This document shows, in pieces, positions 8,825-18,728 of a DNA stretch of 64,000 bases. Each line of letters begins with the position of its first letter. The stretch's first letter is position 1. This DNA is from Acidobacteriota bacterium (GTDB taxonomy: Bacteria > Acidobacteriota > Blastocatellia > RBC074), in assembly GCA_016710075.1 (NCBI GenBank), contig JADJLO010000017.1, positions 124,001 through 188,000 on the forward strand. The letters are read 5' to 3'. Both the position numbers and the translations under genes were made by a program. The notes beneath the pieces are model-generated. The model did not search any database. It had not been told where the DNA came from and saw nothing but the letters and a program-made list of their open reading frames with translations.

Positions 8825-11397
8825 ACGTGACCTCCTTTTTGACCCAGAAAGATCTTGCTTTGCACCAGCGCGCGCAGCAGATCGCCAACGCGGTAATCGT
8901 TGGCGCAGGTATCGAGAATGGATTCAATCTCGCGGCGATCAGCAAAGCGCACCGGCGTGCCTGTTGCATACACCGTGAATTGATGCAGCAGATTGCGCGC
9001 AAGCTGGCGCGAATTGGATTTGAAAATTGCCTTCAGCGCGTGAACGTCTTTGAACTCGCGCCCATCGGCAAGCCGCCCGCTGGCGTCTACCAGACCAGCA
9101 ATCGTGTAGCTGAAATCGTGGCCCGAACGATCAATGCCGCTGATGCGTTCTCCCGTTTCCAGACCGCGATACCTGGTGCGCCAGCGCCCCATGACATCGA
9201 AGTTTTCGAGTGCCAGGCCGACAGGATCGAACTTCGCATGACACGATGCGCACATTGTGGATTTCGTGTGCAGCGCCAGCAGATCGCGCATGGATTTCGC
9301 ACCGCGAATATCCGGCTCTACCGCAGGCACGCCGGGCGGGGGCGGCGAAGGTGGTTGCCCGATCAGCCGATCCATCACCCAGGCTCCGCGCAATACCGGC
9401 GAAGTAGTGACGCCGTTGGTCGTCACTTTCAAAATTGCCCCTTGCGTCAGCAATCCGCCGTAAGGACTGTCTTTCGGCAACGCGACTTTGCGCACATTGG
9501 AACCAACTATCGCCGGCAAACCGTAATGTTGCGCCAGCCGATCATTGGCAAAGATGAAATCGGTGTCAATCAGCATTGTTGCGGGTAGATTTTCACGCAC
9601 CATCGCAGTGAAAAACGCCCGCGTCTCCATTCCCATGGATTCGACCAGATAATCATCCAGCCGATATTCTGGATAGAGCCGAATGTCAGGATCATCGCGG
9701 CGCAGATCGCGCAAGCTCAGCCAATAATCCGTAAAGTGCGTGACGAAACGCTGAAAGCTCTCGCCGGCAATTAGTCGGTCAGTTTCCCGGCGCAAGACTG
9801 CGGGGCGGCGCAACGTTCCCTGCCGCGCAAGTTCGAGCAACCCCGCATCGGGACGGGTGTCCGTCAAAAAATGCGAAAGCCGATTCGCAACAGCAAACTG
9901 GTCATTGGCGCGCACCGGTTCGCGCAAGTACAAAAACAGATCGGAACACAAAAACGCTTTGTATCCGCTGAGCAAGGCATCGGCGAGCGACGCGCCACCA
10001 TTCAATCGAGCCAGCGTCAGTTTCTCAAACCTGGCGATGGCGTCTTCCGGCACAGGTTCGCGGGCGGCCTGATTGATGAAACGGCGCAACAACCGTTTGG
10101 CGTCTTGCGTGGGATTGGCGGACTTCATTTCAACGCCCAAATCATCGAACAGCACGCGATGCGAAGCGGGCGGCCACGTTTCCGGCGCAAGCGGGCCTTC
10201 GACTTCCATCCACTGAAAGGCAATGCCGGGCTGGCCGCCTTCGGGAAACGGCGGAAAACGGTACGAACCCGTGATGCCTCGCGCATCGGGTTGTGGCACG
10301 GGCAATCCCAGCAGGCCGTATTCGATGGTTTGTCCCGCGCCAAGCTGTACGACTGTTTCATAGACTCCAACACCCGGCTGCGCGTTTGGCTGAATGTCTA
10401 TGATGCCGCCCACCGAACGCACATCCTCGGCAATATCGTGATTGGTCGGACGACGCGAACGAAACGTCATCGGCACGGGCAGCGTCGCGGGCTTCAGCAC
10501 GAAGCCCGGTTGTTGCAGCACGGCGCGAGCGGAAAAGCGCACACGATAACTTCCGGCTGTGGGCGTCTCCAGCTTTTTCGGAAAGATGGCATACGGCCAG
10601 CCGGGCGAACGAAACAACGCCATTTCGACGGTCGGATCGGCTTCATCGCCTTTTTCGTTGGAATCAATGCCGACGGAATTGCGGGCAAAAAACATGGACT
10701 GCTTTTCGCCGACAATCGAACGCACGAACGACAACTGTTTCCCGACGGCGCGATATTTCATTGGCGCAGGCTGCTGCGCCGTTTTCACCATTGCCTGTTG
10801 CAACGCCACTTCGGCAGCGTCCAGGTACGCCATCAACTGCACACGCGATATATCCAGCGTCTCGGACACTTTGTTGAAATGATAAGCTTCGCGGTCAGCG
10901 GGCAACTGATCGCGGATGTCCAGATATGGCAATTGCAGCAGGTCGCGCAAGTTCTGTTCGTGCTCATCACGATTTAACCGCCGCAGTGGCCCGCGACCCG
11001 CCGCGATGATTTCTGCCTCATCTGCCGCATGCAGTTGCGCGCCCAGCAGCCTCAGCAACTCCGCGCGCTGTGCAGGCGAGAAGGCAACAGACTTCGGTGG
11101 CATCTCGCCCCTCTCCACTCGGTCGTGAATCCGTATCCATTGCTCACGAACCGAACGATCCGGCAGGTCAAACGACATCGCTGTCAGATCAAGGCCACCA
11201 CTGTGGGCCGCTTTGTCATGACATTGGCTGCAATGTTGTTGGAGCAGGCGCGCGAGTGGTGCCGGGATGGGGGCAACAGTAAAGCGCCCAGCATCCACAG
11301 CGTTATTCGTAACGTAAAACGCCGGCATAATAGCGAGGATTGAAAACGCCAGTTTCAAGCAGAACGTCACAACTGATCTGGAAGCTCGTTTTTTCAT
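8821..11397 (-). CDS. Cytochrome c / DUF1587-DUF1595-DUF1592-DUF1588-DUF1585 protein
   Basis: An 858-residue exported protein. An N-terminal membrane or signal segment (residues about 5-30) is followed by a cytochrome c site CSQCH near residue 55, then the DUF1587, DUF1595, DUF1592, DUF1588 and DUF1585 modules in the usual order. The DUF1588 part is recognised by its second haem-type motif CASCHAKFDPVG, and DUF1585 lies near the C-terminus. The family is named from genomes of planctomycete type and has no proven reaction. Haem motifs and export suggest a periplasmic redox role or a role in polymer breakdown. The 4-base overlap with the DUF1552 gene shows one operon. Confidence 0.92.
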   Translation of the reverse strand: MKKRASRSVVTFCLKLAFSILAIMPAFYVTNNAVDAGRFTVAPIPAPLARLLQQHCSQCHDKAAHSGGLDLTAMSFDLPDRSVREQWIRIHDRVERGEMPPKSVAFSPAQRAELLRLLGAQLHAADEAEIIAAGRGPLRRLNRDEHEQNLRDLLQLPYLDIRDQLPADREAYHFNKVSETLDISRVQLMAYLDAAEVALQQAMVKTAQQPAPMKYRAVGKQLSFVRSIVGEKQSMFFARNSVGIDSNEKGDEADPTVEMALFRSPGWPYAIFPKKLETPTAGSYRVRFSARAVLQQPGFVLKPATLPVPMTFRSRRPTNHDIAEDVRSVGGIIDIQPNAQPGVGVYETVVQLGAGQTIEYGLLGLPVPQPDARGITGSYRFPPFPEGGQPGIAFQWMEVEGPLAPETWPPASHRVLFDDLGVEMKSANPTQDAKRLLRRFINQAAREPVPEDAIARFEKLTLARLNGGASLADALLSGYKAFLCSDLFLYLREPVRANDQFAVANRLSHFLTDTRPDAGLLELARQGTLRRPAVLRRETDRLIAGESFQRFVTHFTDYWLSLRDLRRDDPDIRLYPEYRLDDYLVESMGMETRAFFTAMVRENLPATMLIDTDFIFANDRLAQHYGLPAIVGSNVRKVALPKDSPYGGLLTQGAILKVTTNGVTTSPVLRGAWVMDRLIGQPPSPPPPGVPAVEPDIRGAKSMRDLLALHTKSTMCASCHAKFDPVGLALENFDVMGRWRTRYRGLETGERISGIDRSGHDFSYTIAGLVDASGRLADGREFKDVHALKAIFKSNSRQLARNLLHQFTVYATGTPVRFADRREIESILDTCANDYRVGDLLRALVQSKIFLGQKGGHV

Positions 11398-11751
11398 GAG
11401 ATGCCTTTCTCACTTTACGATTCGGATTTTTCGGATTTTTAGAGACAGAGTCTGCCACGGCTTGATTGAAGCGCCAATAGACAATACAGCTACTTCATTA
11501 TTCTTTGGTGTGCAAGATCGCTAGCCAGAACAACACTGAACTTCCCGACCGGCTTTGTCCTGAATACGAAATCGTCGTCGATCGATCAATCCATCAGGCG
11601 AGCAATCCTTTTCTGACCGATCCGACTGCCGGGTTTCCTGATGTCAGCGGAATTCAGTTGAATTCGGAAGGTGCGTTATTCGCACGACGCGCCACACGAA
11701 TTCTTAATACGTTCGGCGAAGATGCACGCTGCTTGAAGTCCGACACGCCTG
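11398..11751. other. Intergenic region between the DUF1592 operon and the cassette array
   Basis: Just over 350 bases. It must hold the promoter of the minus-strand DUF1592/DUF1552 operon, but I see no clear promoter. A plus-strand open frame runs through it; its composition and lack of a ribosome site make it unconvincing. No attC-like structure was found, so the cassette array seems to end at the macro-like gene. Confidence 0.35.
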
Positions 11752-12863
11752 CTATGGCTGAACAGACCGCCACACGGCCAGCGGGTTCCACAATCTGAGG
11801 TTACCTACGCTCAACTGATCTTCGACCACTGCATCCCAACGGGAGTAGGGCTGCGGCGGCTGGTACTTGCCGCGTGTGGGGTCATACGCTCCTCGACACC
11901 CGTAAGCACCGACATCGAATTGGTCGCGGCGGCCTTGACACCATCGTCGGTCGCGCGGGAGCCGATGAAGAAGTCGTTGCCCGGCCAGGAGACATGGTCC
12001 CAGGCGACGATGCTGTACAGAACACAGTCCGAGAAGTCGTCAGTCTTCTCAGCATAGGTGACCGGGCGGCAAAGCTGCGACTTCCCCTCATTCCCCGGGA
12101 GCCTCAGCGGTCGGACCATGAACGATATACCGTGGATCTCCCGGCGGGAGTTCTCGCACTCGCTGTACGGGTCGAAGTAGACGGCCTTCAGGTTCGGAAA
12201 GGAACTGCCGTGCTCGCTCAGAAACCTCTGCAGAACGGCCTGCAAATGGCCGCCAAGTTGACCCTGGAAGGGACCTGCGAACTGCCCGCAACCGAGGCCC
12301 GGCACTGTCACGAACGCGGATCGCGGCTTGATTGCGTGATCGTTTATGTAGCGAAAGACTGGGAGCAGCCTGCGCCGGTAGAAGTTGTAATACCCCTCTG
12401 CCGACAACTGACTATCGGGCGCGGTCGTCTCGTTCCAGTCAGCCGGCGTATGCCCTTGCCCATTACGCAGTAGAGCGCCGGGAGTAAATACCAGCATCCC
12501 TGAAAAAGGAGGTACATGGGGCGTCGGGGCATTATGGTTGCCGTTATCGAAGATGGTCACAGGCGCCGCAATCGAGATATCGCCCAGCAGGCCGAGTTCG
12601 GTAAGACTCCAGTCGGAGCCGTCACCGGTCACATTCTTCTCGGCAAAGATCTGAGGCAGTTTGGTATCCATTAGCTTGCCGAGTAATTCCAGCTCCGTCA
12701 TCGCTCGCAGGTCCGCGCCTTGAAGGCGATCCCGCAGGCGGGCTCCAGGTTGTGTCCGGCCGACTCGCAACTCTTCCAAGTAGCCCGCAGCACGGGCCAC
12801 GGTCTCTTCTGGAATGATGATCGAGTACCCGGTTGTAGCAGCATCCGAAATTTGCATGGTCAT
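11752..12863 (-). CDS. Macro-domain-like hypothetical protein (cassette gene), one frameshift
   Basis: I place the start at 12863, not further upstream, because AAGGAGGA lies just before this ATG and the longer frame would run back through an attC site. The protein, about 370 residues, contains VTVPGLGCGQFAGPFQGQ, then VYFDPYSECENSRREI and AWDHVSWPGNDFFIGSRATD. The glycine- and cysteine-rich loop plus the phosphate-loop-like GSRATDDG recall ADP-ribose-binding macro/PARG-type domains, but I cannot confirm this by alignment. After SVLTGVE near 11888 the frame breaks; the next frame continues AYDPTRGKYQPPQPYSRWDA and ends at 11752. This is the last cassette of the array; no attC follows it. Confidence 0.6.
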
Positions 12864-12879
12864 CAATGCTTCCTCCTTC

Positions 12880-12969
12880 GCCGAACGTGCCGGTTCAGCA
12901 GCGGCGGCGCCTTTCCGAAATGGATCAACCTGAAAGCGGCGGCGACTCCAGTCGAACGCGGAGTTACCC
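12880..12969 (-). repeat. Integron attC site, degenerate R' core
   Basis: Read on the minus strand this 90-base imperfect palindrome starts with GGGTAAC, followed by the typical L'' box TCCGCGTTCGACTGG, and ends in the complementary arm and GTTCGGC. The stems pair through the shared GCCGCCGC core. It follows the small genes at 13009-13320 and precedes the macro-like cassette gene. The R' core is GTTCGGC instead of GTTRRRY, so it may be inactive. Confidence 0.65.
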
Positions 12970-13008
12970 TCATTGCCAATATCAATTGAGACACCTCCGC
13001 CGAATAGT

Positions 13009-13156
13009 TTAACGTAGAGGGCGAAGGGATTCATCCTGTTCAGCTTGCGCTAAGTGAATCACCTTTGAACGGCAGTTTGCCGTAAATAGATTGTCACGCT
13101 CGAGAGTCACCAGAAGAGTCTGAATCCAGTTCAGATCGTCGGCATCCTGGATCATC
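13009..13156 (-). CDS. Small hypothetical protein, cassette gene
   Basis: A 48-residue minus-strand frame starts MIQDADDLNWIQTLLVTLER and ends at a TAA about 40 bases before the attC site at 12880-12969. Its ATG overlaps the stop of the previous small frame (TAGATG), so it is either a coupled second gene or the C-terminal half of one frameshifted protein. No family recognised; charged and probably helical. Confidence 0.4.
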
Positions 13157-13320
13157 TACCTGTATCGTGCGAACGATTCGAGATACGCAGAATGCACCTG
13201 TTCAAACTCAGCGAAGACCGGACTAACGTAACGTTGAAGCAAGTCCTGGCGTTGTTGTTTGCGTAGCGTGAGGAGCCGAATTACGCGATCTGTGAGCTTG
13301 TCGATAAGGTCGACGATCAT
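13155..13320 (-). CDS. Small hypothetical helical protein, cassette gene
   Basis: A 54-residue frame starting MIVDLIDKLTDRVIRLLTLR, rich in leucine, arginine and glutamine, likely a long amphipathic helix. It begins about 36 bases after the VOC gene stop; that gap is too short for an attC, so VOC and the small genes probably travel in one cassette. The stop overlaps the start of the next small frame, which may be the same protein after an indel. Confidence 0.4.
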
Positions 13321-13355
13321 GGCTGTCTCCAGTATGCCTGACTCTATAATGGGCG

Positions 13356-13736
13356 TCAGAAATTGGCTTCTGCAATTGGCATATCGCTTTTAGATTCCGA
13401 GCCGAAACGCAGAACGTGACCATCTGGGTCTTCCACGTGCATTTCATATGCCCACGGATAGTTTTGAGGTGCGAGCCGTATCCTGGCCCCGCTTGCCACA
13501 TATTCTTCGTAAAGTGCGGCGACATCATCCACCCCGACCCATACCCATGTGCCGGAATGTCCTTGCCCACCCTGGCAAAGATAGATTCCGGCAGTATCGC
13601 GGTGAATATGAGTGAAATGATTATTCCCCCAACTTGCGTTCTTGAAGCCAAGAACGTCAAGGTAGTATTTAAGGGTAGCGCCCATATCATTGACGCTCAG
13701 AATAGGATCCGCATGCTCGAAATTCGTTTTCTTCAT
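13356..13736 (-). CDS. VOC (glyoxalase/bleomycin-resistance) family protein
   Basis: A 126-residue protein starting MKKTNFEHADPILSVNDM. The pattern DPILSVNDMGATLKYYLDVL, then a second half ending MHVEDPDGHVLRFG, is characteristic of a vicinal-oxygen-chelate fold with two beta-alpha-beta-beta-beta units. Members bind a divalent metal and act as lyases, dioxygenases or drug-binding proteins. It lies between an attC site upstream at 13777-13871 and the small cassette genes downstream. An alternative ATG at 13772 would add 12 residues. Substrate unknown; VOC proteins are common cassette cargo. Confidence 0.8.
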   Translation of the reverse strand: MKKTNFEHADPILSVNDMGATLKYYLDVLGFKNASWGNNHFTHIHRDTAGIYLCQGGQGHSGTWVWVGVDDVAALYEEYVASGARIRLAPQNYPWAYEMHVEDPDGHVLRFGSESKSDMPIAEANF

Positions 13737-13776
13737 ATTCGTATTTGGCCAGCAATTGTAATCAAAATGCACGGTA

Positions 13777-13871
13777 ACCTAACGCCCCAGCATCAGTGGG
13801 CGTGGCGCAAAGTACTCAAAGTAACCATACTAAACTCGCTCGTCGCGCTCCACTGCATGTGCGTGCTAGAC
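13777..13871 (-). repeat. Integron attC site
   Basis: On the minus strand the 95-base element begins GTCTAGC (one change from GTCTAAC), has an arm containing CAGTGGAGCGCG, and ends with the paired arm and a good R' core GTTAGGT. It lies 28 bases downstream of the stop of the secreted-protein gene at 13899-14297, as expected for that cassette's own attC. Confidence 0.72.
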
Positions 13872-13898
13872 AGCTTTGTCTCGACAAGCACTATTACC

Positions 13899-14297
13899 CT
13901 AATCCGCGAAGTGTAACCCTATGACTGCCAATACTATTAACACCCCGACTGCTATCCCCACACCTATGGCTACCTTCGCTCCTGTTGAAAGATTGCGTCC
14001 TCTTACCTGCTTGACATCGCTGTATGCTATCTCAGTAACAATCCCCGTATTCAATTCCGCTACAACGAAGGTGTCAACTTTGGTTTCGCGGATGAATCCT
14101 TCTATTATTTTTCCATCCCGTAGCTTCACGCTGATTCGTGCATCTTTGCCCACACCCAGCTTACCGATGGCATTCGTAATCTTTGCTTTATGCTGAGCTT
14201 GGCTATCTGCCTGTGTCCTGGCATAAGCTGGCTGAATACATCCTTCAGCACATACCAGCAGAACAATGATAAGAACTGACGAAAGTTTTTTGTGCAT
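13899..14297 (-). CDS. Small secreted or lipid-anchored protein with C-terminal membrane segment
   Basis: I choose the ATG at 14297, preceded by CAGGAGATGCC; the longer frame to 14366 has no export signal at its start. The 132-residue product begins MHKKLSSVLIIVLLVCAEGC, a lipoprotein-like signal, although the lipobox AEGC is weak. The middle ISVKLRDGKIIEGFIRETKV, then VVAELNTGIVTEIAYSDVKQ, is a short beta-barrel pattern similar to Sm-like or DUF-type ligand-binding beta folds. The C-terminus is one hydrophobic helix (IGVGIAVGVLIVLAVIG). This is a complete cassette with its attC just downstream. Confidence 0.6.
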   Translation of the reverse strand: MHKKLSSVLIIVLLVCAEGCIQPAYARTQADSQAQHKAKITNAIGKLGVGKDARISVKLRDGKIIEGFIRETKVDTFVVAELNTGIVTEIAYSDVKQVRGRNLSTGAKVAIGVGIAVGVLIVLAVIGLHFAD

Positions 14298-14435
14298 GGC
14301 ATCTCCTGATTGTTTGCGGAGCGAAGTCAGGTCTAAGCGTAGAATAATTATCGCAAGAATTTGCAATAATACTTGCTATGTTATGTCTGCGTCAGGACAA
14401 GCGCGTAACCCGCCGATCCGCTCTGCTACTTGACT

Positions 14436-14474
14436 GCCTAACGACCAATTGACCAGGGACTCGTCGTCCGCAAA
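14436..14474 (-). repeat. Half attC site (R'/L' arm only)
   Basis: The plus-strand text GCCTAACGACCAATTGACC closely matches the equivalent arm of the attC at 18774-18861. The partner arm is missing from the following 100 bases. It appears to be a truncated attC left by a deletion. The surrounding 14298-14590 holds no gene that I can support. Confidence 0.5.
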
Positions 14475-14596
14475 GATTTTACTATGAAGGATGAATTGCG
14501 CACCCAGTATTCTTTACAAACTCTATTTCCATTCCTTGCGATGAATACGGCGGAATGAGGGTTTTGTCAATATTTCAATTATTCATTTATCCGCGG

Positions 14597-14671
14597 GCTT
14601 AACATTACTTTTCAGCGAATCGCGGCTCTTGCCCCGCAAGAGTCGTGCCGCGGGGGATGAATACGCTGGGA
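14597..14671 (-). repeat. Candidate attC site, degenerate
   Basis: The segment directly after the EEP gene stop forms an imperfect palindrome. The minus strand ends in a good R' core GTTAAGC, arms pair through CCGCGGC, and an inner hairpin (GGCTCTTGC with GCAAGAGTC) forms the tip. The R'' end, GTCCCAGC, departs from consensus. Position and orientation fit a cassette attC, but it could also be a simple terminator hairpin. Confidence 0.45.
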
Positions 14672-14676
14672 CCGAT

Positions 14677-15635
14677 TTATGGACGCCGAATAAAGAACTC
14701 CAGTATCAAGGGAAAGTGGTCAGAATCGAGTGACGCGCCGACCCGCTTTGCGATGATTCCGACATGTTCGTTGTGGAGGCAATGATCGATGGGAATCCGG
14801 AACCAAGGGTAGAAGGTAGGCCACGTGTTGTGAAGCCCCCGACCTCGCGAGGCGTTATCCAGCCCGGACGTGTTCACGAAGTCTCGGTAATGGATGGACC
14901 ACGGTGTCACATTGAGGTCCCCAAGCAACAGAAGCGGTCCGTCGATGCTGCGGCAGTATGACGCAACCTCGCGCAGCTGTTCGTTGCGGTATCGAGAGTA
15001 CTCGGCCCCCGACGGCGGTAGTGGATGAGTCGCTAGAACATGAAAGTCCTGGCCGGCGTGCGTGAAATCAGCGACGATGGAGGGCACTTTCGTCGATCCG
15101 AAATAGATCAAGGCAGGAGGAGGTCCCGCCAAGCGGGAGAGGTGCAATACCGAAGTTGTCATCTCGCTCTTCGATAAGTCGGTTTGTGTATTGGGCAAGT
15201 GTCGGTGTCAGTTAGCTTGATCCATGATGCATTGACTTCTTCAAGAACGATAATGTCAGGATTCTCTACTTGAATAAACTCGGCAAGCTTGGCGGGCGAT
15301 CCACGTTGCGTATTTACATTTGCAAACACTGCTTTTACTGACGGACCAGGACTCGCGTCATAAGGACGAACGGGGAGGAGAAAGAAGACTACCGGAGCGG
15401 CGTTGATTATCAACAGGATTAGCGCGCAAACTCCCCTGATCCATTTACGACCCCATGCGTAACACGCTGCGAGAAGCGCAAACAGGCACACATACTGAAG
15501 GCGAAAGTGGGAGCCGAGGTCTGCCCACCAAGCGACATGCCCGACGAAACCGGCAAGTGAACCAATACAGGCGTAAAAGCCGACTACCGTTATGGCGGCC
15601 CAAGGCCGGATTCGGAGTGCGAAGAAGTCTTTCAT
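14677..15635 (-). CDS. Membrane-anchored endonuclease/exonuclease/phosphatase (EEP) family protein, one frameshift
   Basis: Residues 1-90 form about three transmembrane helices (AAITVVGFYACIGSLAGFVG and following). The catalytic domain starts at VKAVFANVNTQRGSPAKLAE, with NPDIIVLEEVN giving the metal-binding glutamate. Near 15190 the frame breaks; the second frame continues to LLLLGDLNVTPWS and ends IDHCL...SDHFPLIL, the aspartate, asparagine and histidine residues of the EEP active site. The full protein is about 319 residues. EEP enzymes hydrolyse phosphodiesters in nucleic acids, phospholipids or inositol phosphates; membrane-bound members of this shape are often called YafD-like. It is flanked by attC-type sites on both sides, so it is a cassette. 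Confidence 0.78.
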
Positions 15636-15645
15636 GAACTCATGC

Positions 15646-15735
15646 GCCTAACAAGGCGTTCAGCGGGCGCGGCCTGTAGCGTTGGCACCAATCACAACCC
15701 TCGTGGGCCGCGCTCCGATGGAATGGATGTTAGGC
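15646..15735 (-). repeat. Integron attC site
   Basis: This 90-base site has perfect cores. On the minus strand it opens GCCTAAC and closes GTTAGGC. The arms pair through GGAGCGCGGCC with GGCCGCGCCCG, and the L'' arm has one extra base relative to L', which sets the orientation. The loop text ACGAGGGTTGTGATTG with CTACAGGC is shared with the sites at 16951-17041 and, in altered form, 59071-59159. Confidence 0.88.
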
Positions 15736-15755
15736 TTTACTCTAGGGAACTCAAT

Positions 15756-16891
15756 CTACCGATTATTGATGCTGAGGCTTATACGGCCTGTTCTTCTGCC
15801 TTCTCTACTCGATAGAACGAGCCTGATGTTTATCTTCTCACAACTAACACGCTCACCATCAGGACCCATTTCACAACTCGGGTCTAGTTGCTTAAAGGCT
15901 GCCGATACCTTTTCGAAGAGCCGTTGGTCATCGCCTCCCTTCGTGGAATTAAAATCAATGCTGTAGTCACCGTCATCCCCCTTCGTAATTGTCCCTCTAT
16001 TGAACCCAGGTATCGAGATGCGCTTGGCATTACCGTTCATTATCAAGTATTCCCCGTTCTCCGCGAATACCCCGAAAATTGCTAGATGATTCTCTTACGA
16101 TGCGTCTTATAGCACTGAGAATTTCTTCATCTGTTTCAGTCCTTGTACTGCGGGCACTCCCGCCTGTTGATGGTCCGATGGTCCCGCCACCGCCGAAGTT
16201 TTGCGTGACAAATTGAGAGCCGTTACGCACCATAGCTGCTACATTGGAGCTTGAGTCTCTCACACCTCCTAAGAAGGCATTCAACCTTTCATCAGGTGTT
16301 CCATGGTGGAGTGGGCTATTAAAATCGTAGTCCCCTATTCTATAAAAACCGTCCATTGACTGCCTAATGGATATTTCTGACCAAGCAGTATCCCGATGCT
16401 TCATGTACCAACCTGCGATATAATCTGCGTGTAGCTCTATCAGTTTACCTGTTAGCTGAATCCTTCCCGTGAATTGTATGATGTGTCCGAACTCGTGCGC
16501 CAAGATGGCAGGAATAGTAAAGTTTACCGGATTTCTCTCAAATTCTGAACGCAACAAGTTTATGCCAAATATTACGGTTCCCTGAAACTGTCCTGGCTTA
16601 TACGAAACTGGCATAGCTTTAGCGTTAGGACCGTCTGAGTCTTCGTACATAAAAAGAGAAGGTCGGACGCCGAAGACGCCTGTGAGCCAAGCGTACTCTT
16701 GGTTGAACGCTTGGTCTAGTCTCGTGTTGCCGGAGGACGTGAATAGTCCTGTCATTTGTTCTCGACCCGCTTCCGCTGACAGCGTACAACCTTCATAGCG
16801 TGGCTGTGCGCGAATATCGCTATCCGGGTTGAGAAGCATCATAGACAATGAGAATGTCGGCGGGAATGAAAATTGCTAAAATGCGTTTCAT
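15756..16891 (-). CDS. Secreted zinc metallopeptidase-like protein (cassette gene), two frameshifts
   Basis: The start at 16891 follows AAAGGAGAACGCAG and gives a signal peptide MKRILAIFIPAD before an indel near 16850. The main frame then carries LAHEFGHIIQF, an HExxH zinc site, and about 20 residues later ELHADYIAGWYM, a third-ligand glutamate and HAD motif as in gluzincin-type peptidases resembling M48 or the neutral-zinc family. After SSNFRG near 16075 the frame breaks again and continues in the frame ending at 15756 (MNGNAKRISIPGFNRG, later DPSCEMGPDGERVSC). The intact protein would have about 375 residues. The stop is about 20 bases from the attC at 15646-15735. Peptide substrate unknown. 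Confidence 0.68.
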
Positions 16892-16950
16892 CTGCGTTCT
16901 CCTTTCAGAGTTGATACTGCTGGATTATTTGAGTTTGCTAGGTCACGAAG

Positions 16951-17041
16951 GCCTAACGACACGTTAACCGTGCCGCGCCTGTAGAATTAGTAGTCAATCA
17001 CAACTCTCGTTGGCGCGGCTACGGTTGAACAGATGTTCGGT
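16951..17041 (-). repeat. Integron attC site
   Basis: A 91-base imperfect palindrome. On the minus strand it runs from ACCGAAC (imperfect R''), L'' ATCTGTTCAACCG, loop ACGAGAGTTGTGATTG, to L' CGGTTAACGTGTC and R' GTTAGGC. The extra C in L'' fixes the minus orientation. It lies 45 bases after the corrected stop of the beta-domain gene. Confidence 0.85.
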
Positions 17042-17085
17042 GTTGACGACGTTTATAGAGATGAGCATCAATTTGCGGTAACCTG

Positions 17086-18728
17086 TTATCGGAGAGTGGC
17101 TTTAAGTTGAACACGCTGCACGTTCCAATTGTCTCCCCAAGACCACCACCAAAACCCGTATGTAGCTGAACGCCTGTCACGTCACCTCCTCTAATCCCGC
17201 CAGATGGTAGGGGAATCTTAACAATGTGTTCAGACCAATTACCCAAGGTCCGCCCCTGATTGACATTATTTAATACAATCCGACGATTACCTGTGAGTAG
17301 AATCGTAATGTCACAATTATCACCAGAATTCCCCCCGCCTCGGAGGTCGTCATTGCCTGTTGAGATTATCAGGTTAAGCTCCAGTACTTGGCGACCTGGA
17401 TCAATACGTGGGACTGCTAGTACTCTGTCATGTATGTCGCCAGTAAAACGCACAAGTGGTGCACCGGAAGCATCCAGCCAATTGTGAACTACAGGCGGTG
17501 TGGTGCTACTTGTGGTGCTACCCGCTGGAAAGCTAACAATCAGTGCTGCTTTGTCGAGGTTCCAGTTATCTCCATCGAAACCTCCTCGAAATCTCGTAGT
17601 TATAGTAATGCCTGTCAAGTCACTTACCCGCAGAGGGTTTATTGGCAACCTGAGCCGCACTGCGTGAGTTTGTCCGTTATTCCATTGACGGCCTGCATTG
17701 ATGTTCGTGGTAAGTTGACTGCCACCAACAAAGTTCAACGTTACGTCGGCATTGTCATTACTACCACCACGTAAGTCGTCACCCCCTGTTTGCGTCACCA
17801 GTAAAACCTGGGTCAATCTTGCATTGCTTGTGGTTCGCCTAGGAGGCACGGGAAGGGTGAGAGTGTGTACATCCCCGGTAAATCGTTGCAAGGGCGAACC
17901 TTGACCCAGTAACCAAGTTTCGGCAACAGCTCCTACGGAAGGTTCAAGTCTTGGCTGACAATTATTGTCGAAATTTGACCAATACCGCTCAACCGTAAAT
18001 CCTCGCCAAAAGGTTGGGCCGTCTGGGCTACCCTCACACTTATCGGCCACTTCATCCTTACCCAGATTCCCAAACCCAAAACCTCCTGGATCGGAAATTG
18101 TCTCTGCGACTTCGTGGCTGATTATTTTTGTGATATCAGTGAATGTTGGTGTACAGGCCGCGTTTGTCGGGATAGCTATAAAATTGGGCGTATTGAGTCC
18201 CCAAGCATGCCAGCCGCGAGTGGTAGATGTAGTGCACATATCGCCGCTAGTACCAAAAGGAACTATCTTTCCGATCTTGATGTCAGGGCTAAAAATGAGA
18301 ATCACTTGAGGTGAGGGATCATGTCCATCAATATGACAGTTCGACAGCGAGCGAATCGTATCCCATTGCATCACTCCATTATGCAAATCTCGCATGGCGG
18401 CATCCACACAGGCTTGGCTGGCAACTGCACTGCCAAAGAAACGGGGTGGGCGAATCCCCGAGTACTGGAAAAGTGGATCGAAATAAGAAGGCCAAACAGG
18501 AGCCATTAACTCTTCTGTGAAGCGATCAATAGCCGCACGTGAAAATTGCGCTGCGTCCGTGGGCCTCAACCTAGCCATGTGCTGCTCCCAAGTTTCACTT
18601 GAAGGGTTAGGAAATACATAAATGTTAGTAAATTTCCCATCCGTTACAACAGCACTTCCTTGTGCTGCGACATTAGAGACGCCAATACTGACAAGGAAAA
18701 TGAGAACTCCGAGCCAATTCCTCAACAT
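17086..18728 (-). CDS. Secreted protein with EVAE-type motif and tandem beta-sandwich repeats (cassette gene)
   Basis: The start at 18728 follows AAAGGGGG and gives a signal peptide (MLRNWLGVLIFLVSIGVSNV, cut after VAAQG). The N-terminal half ends in IISHEVAETISDPGGFGFG, a helix with HE followed by AE, reminiscent of zinc-dependent or otherwise secreted proteins but lacking the full HExxH. The C-terminal half has two related units of about 125 residues, each starting RFTGD(V/I)H and containing DDLRGG and a closing GGxxGDNWN. The second unit breaks frame near 17137; the next frame restores GDNWNVQRVQL and stops at 17086. Length about 547 residues. Probably surface or secreted; function unknown. 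Confidence 0.6.

Noticed and set aside
8677..9588. A 303-codon plus-strand frame opposite the DUF1592 gene
   Set aside because: Antisense shadow of the DUF1552/DUF1592 genes with low-complexity His/Arg content.
11505..11798. A 97-codon plus-strand open frame
   Set aside because: No ribosome site or recognisable motif, and it overlaps the corrected 3' end of the macro-like gene on the other strand.
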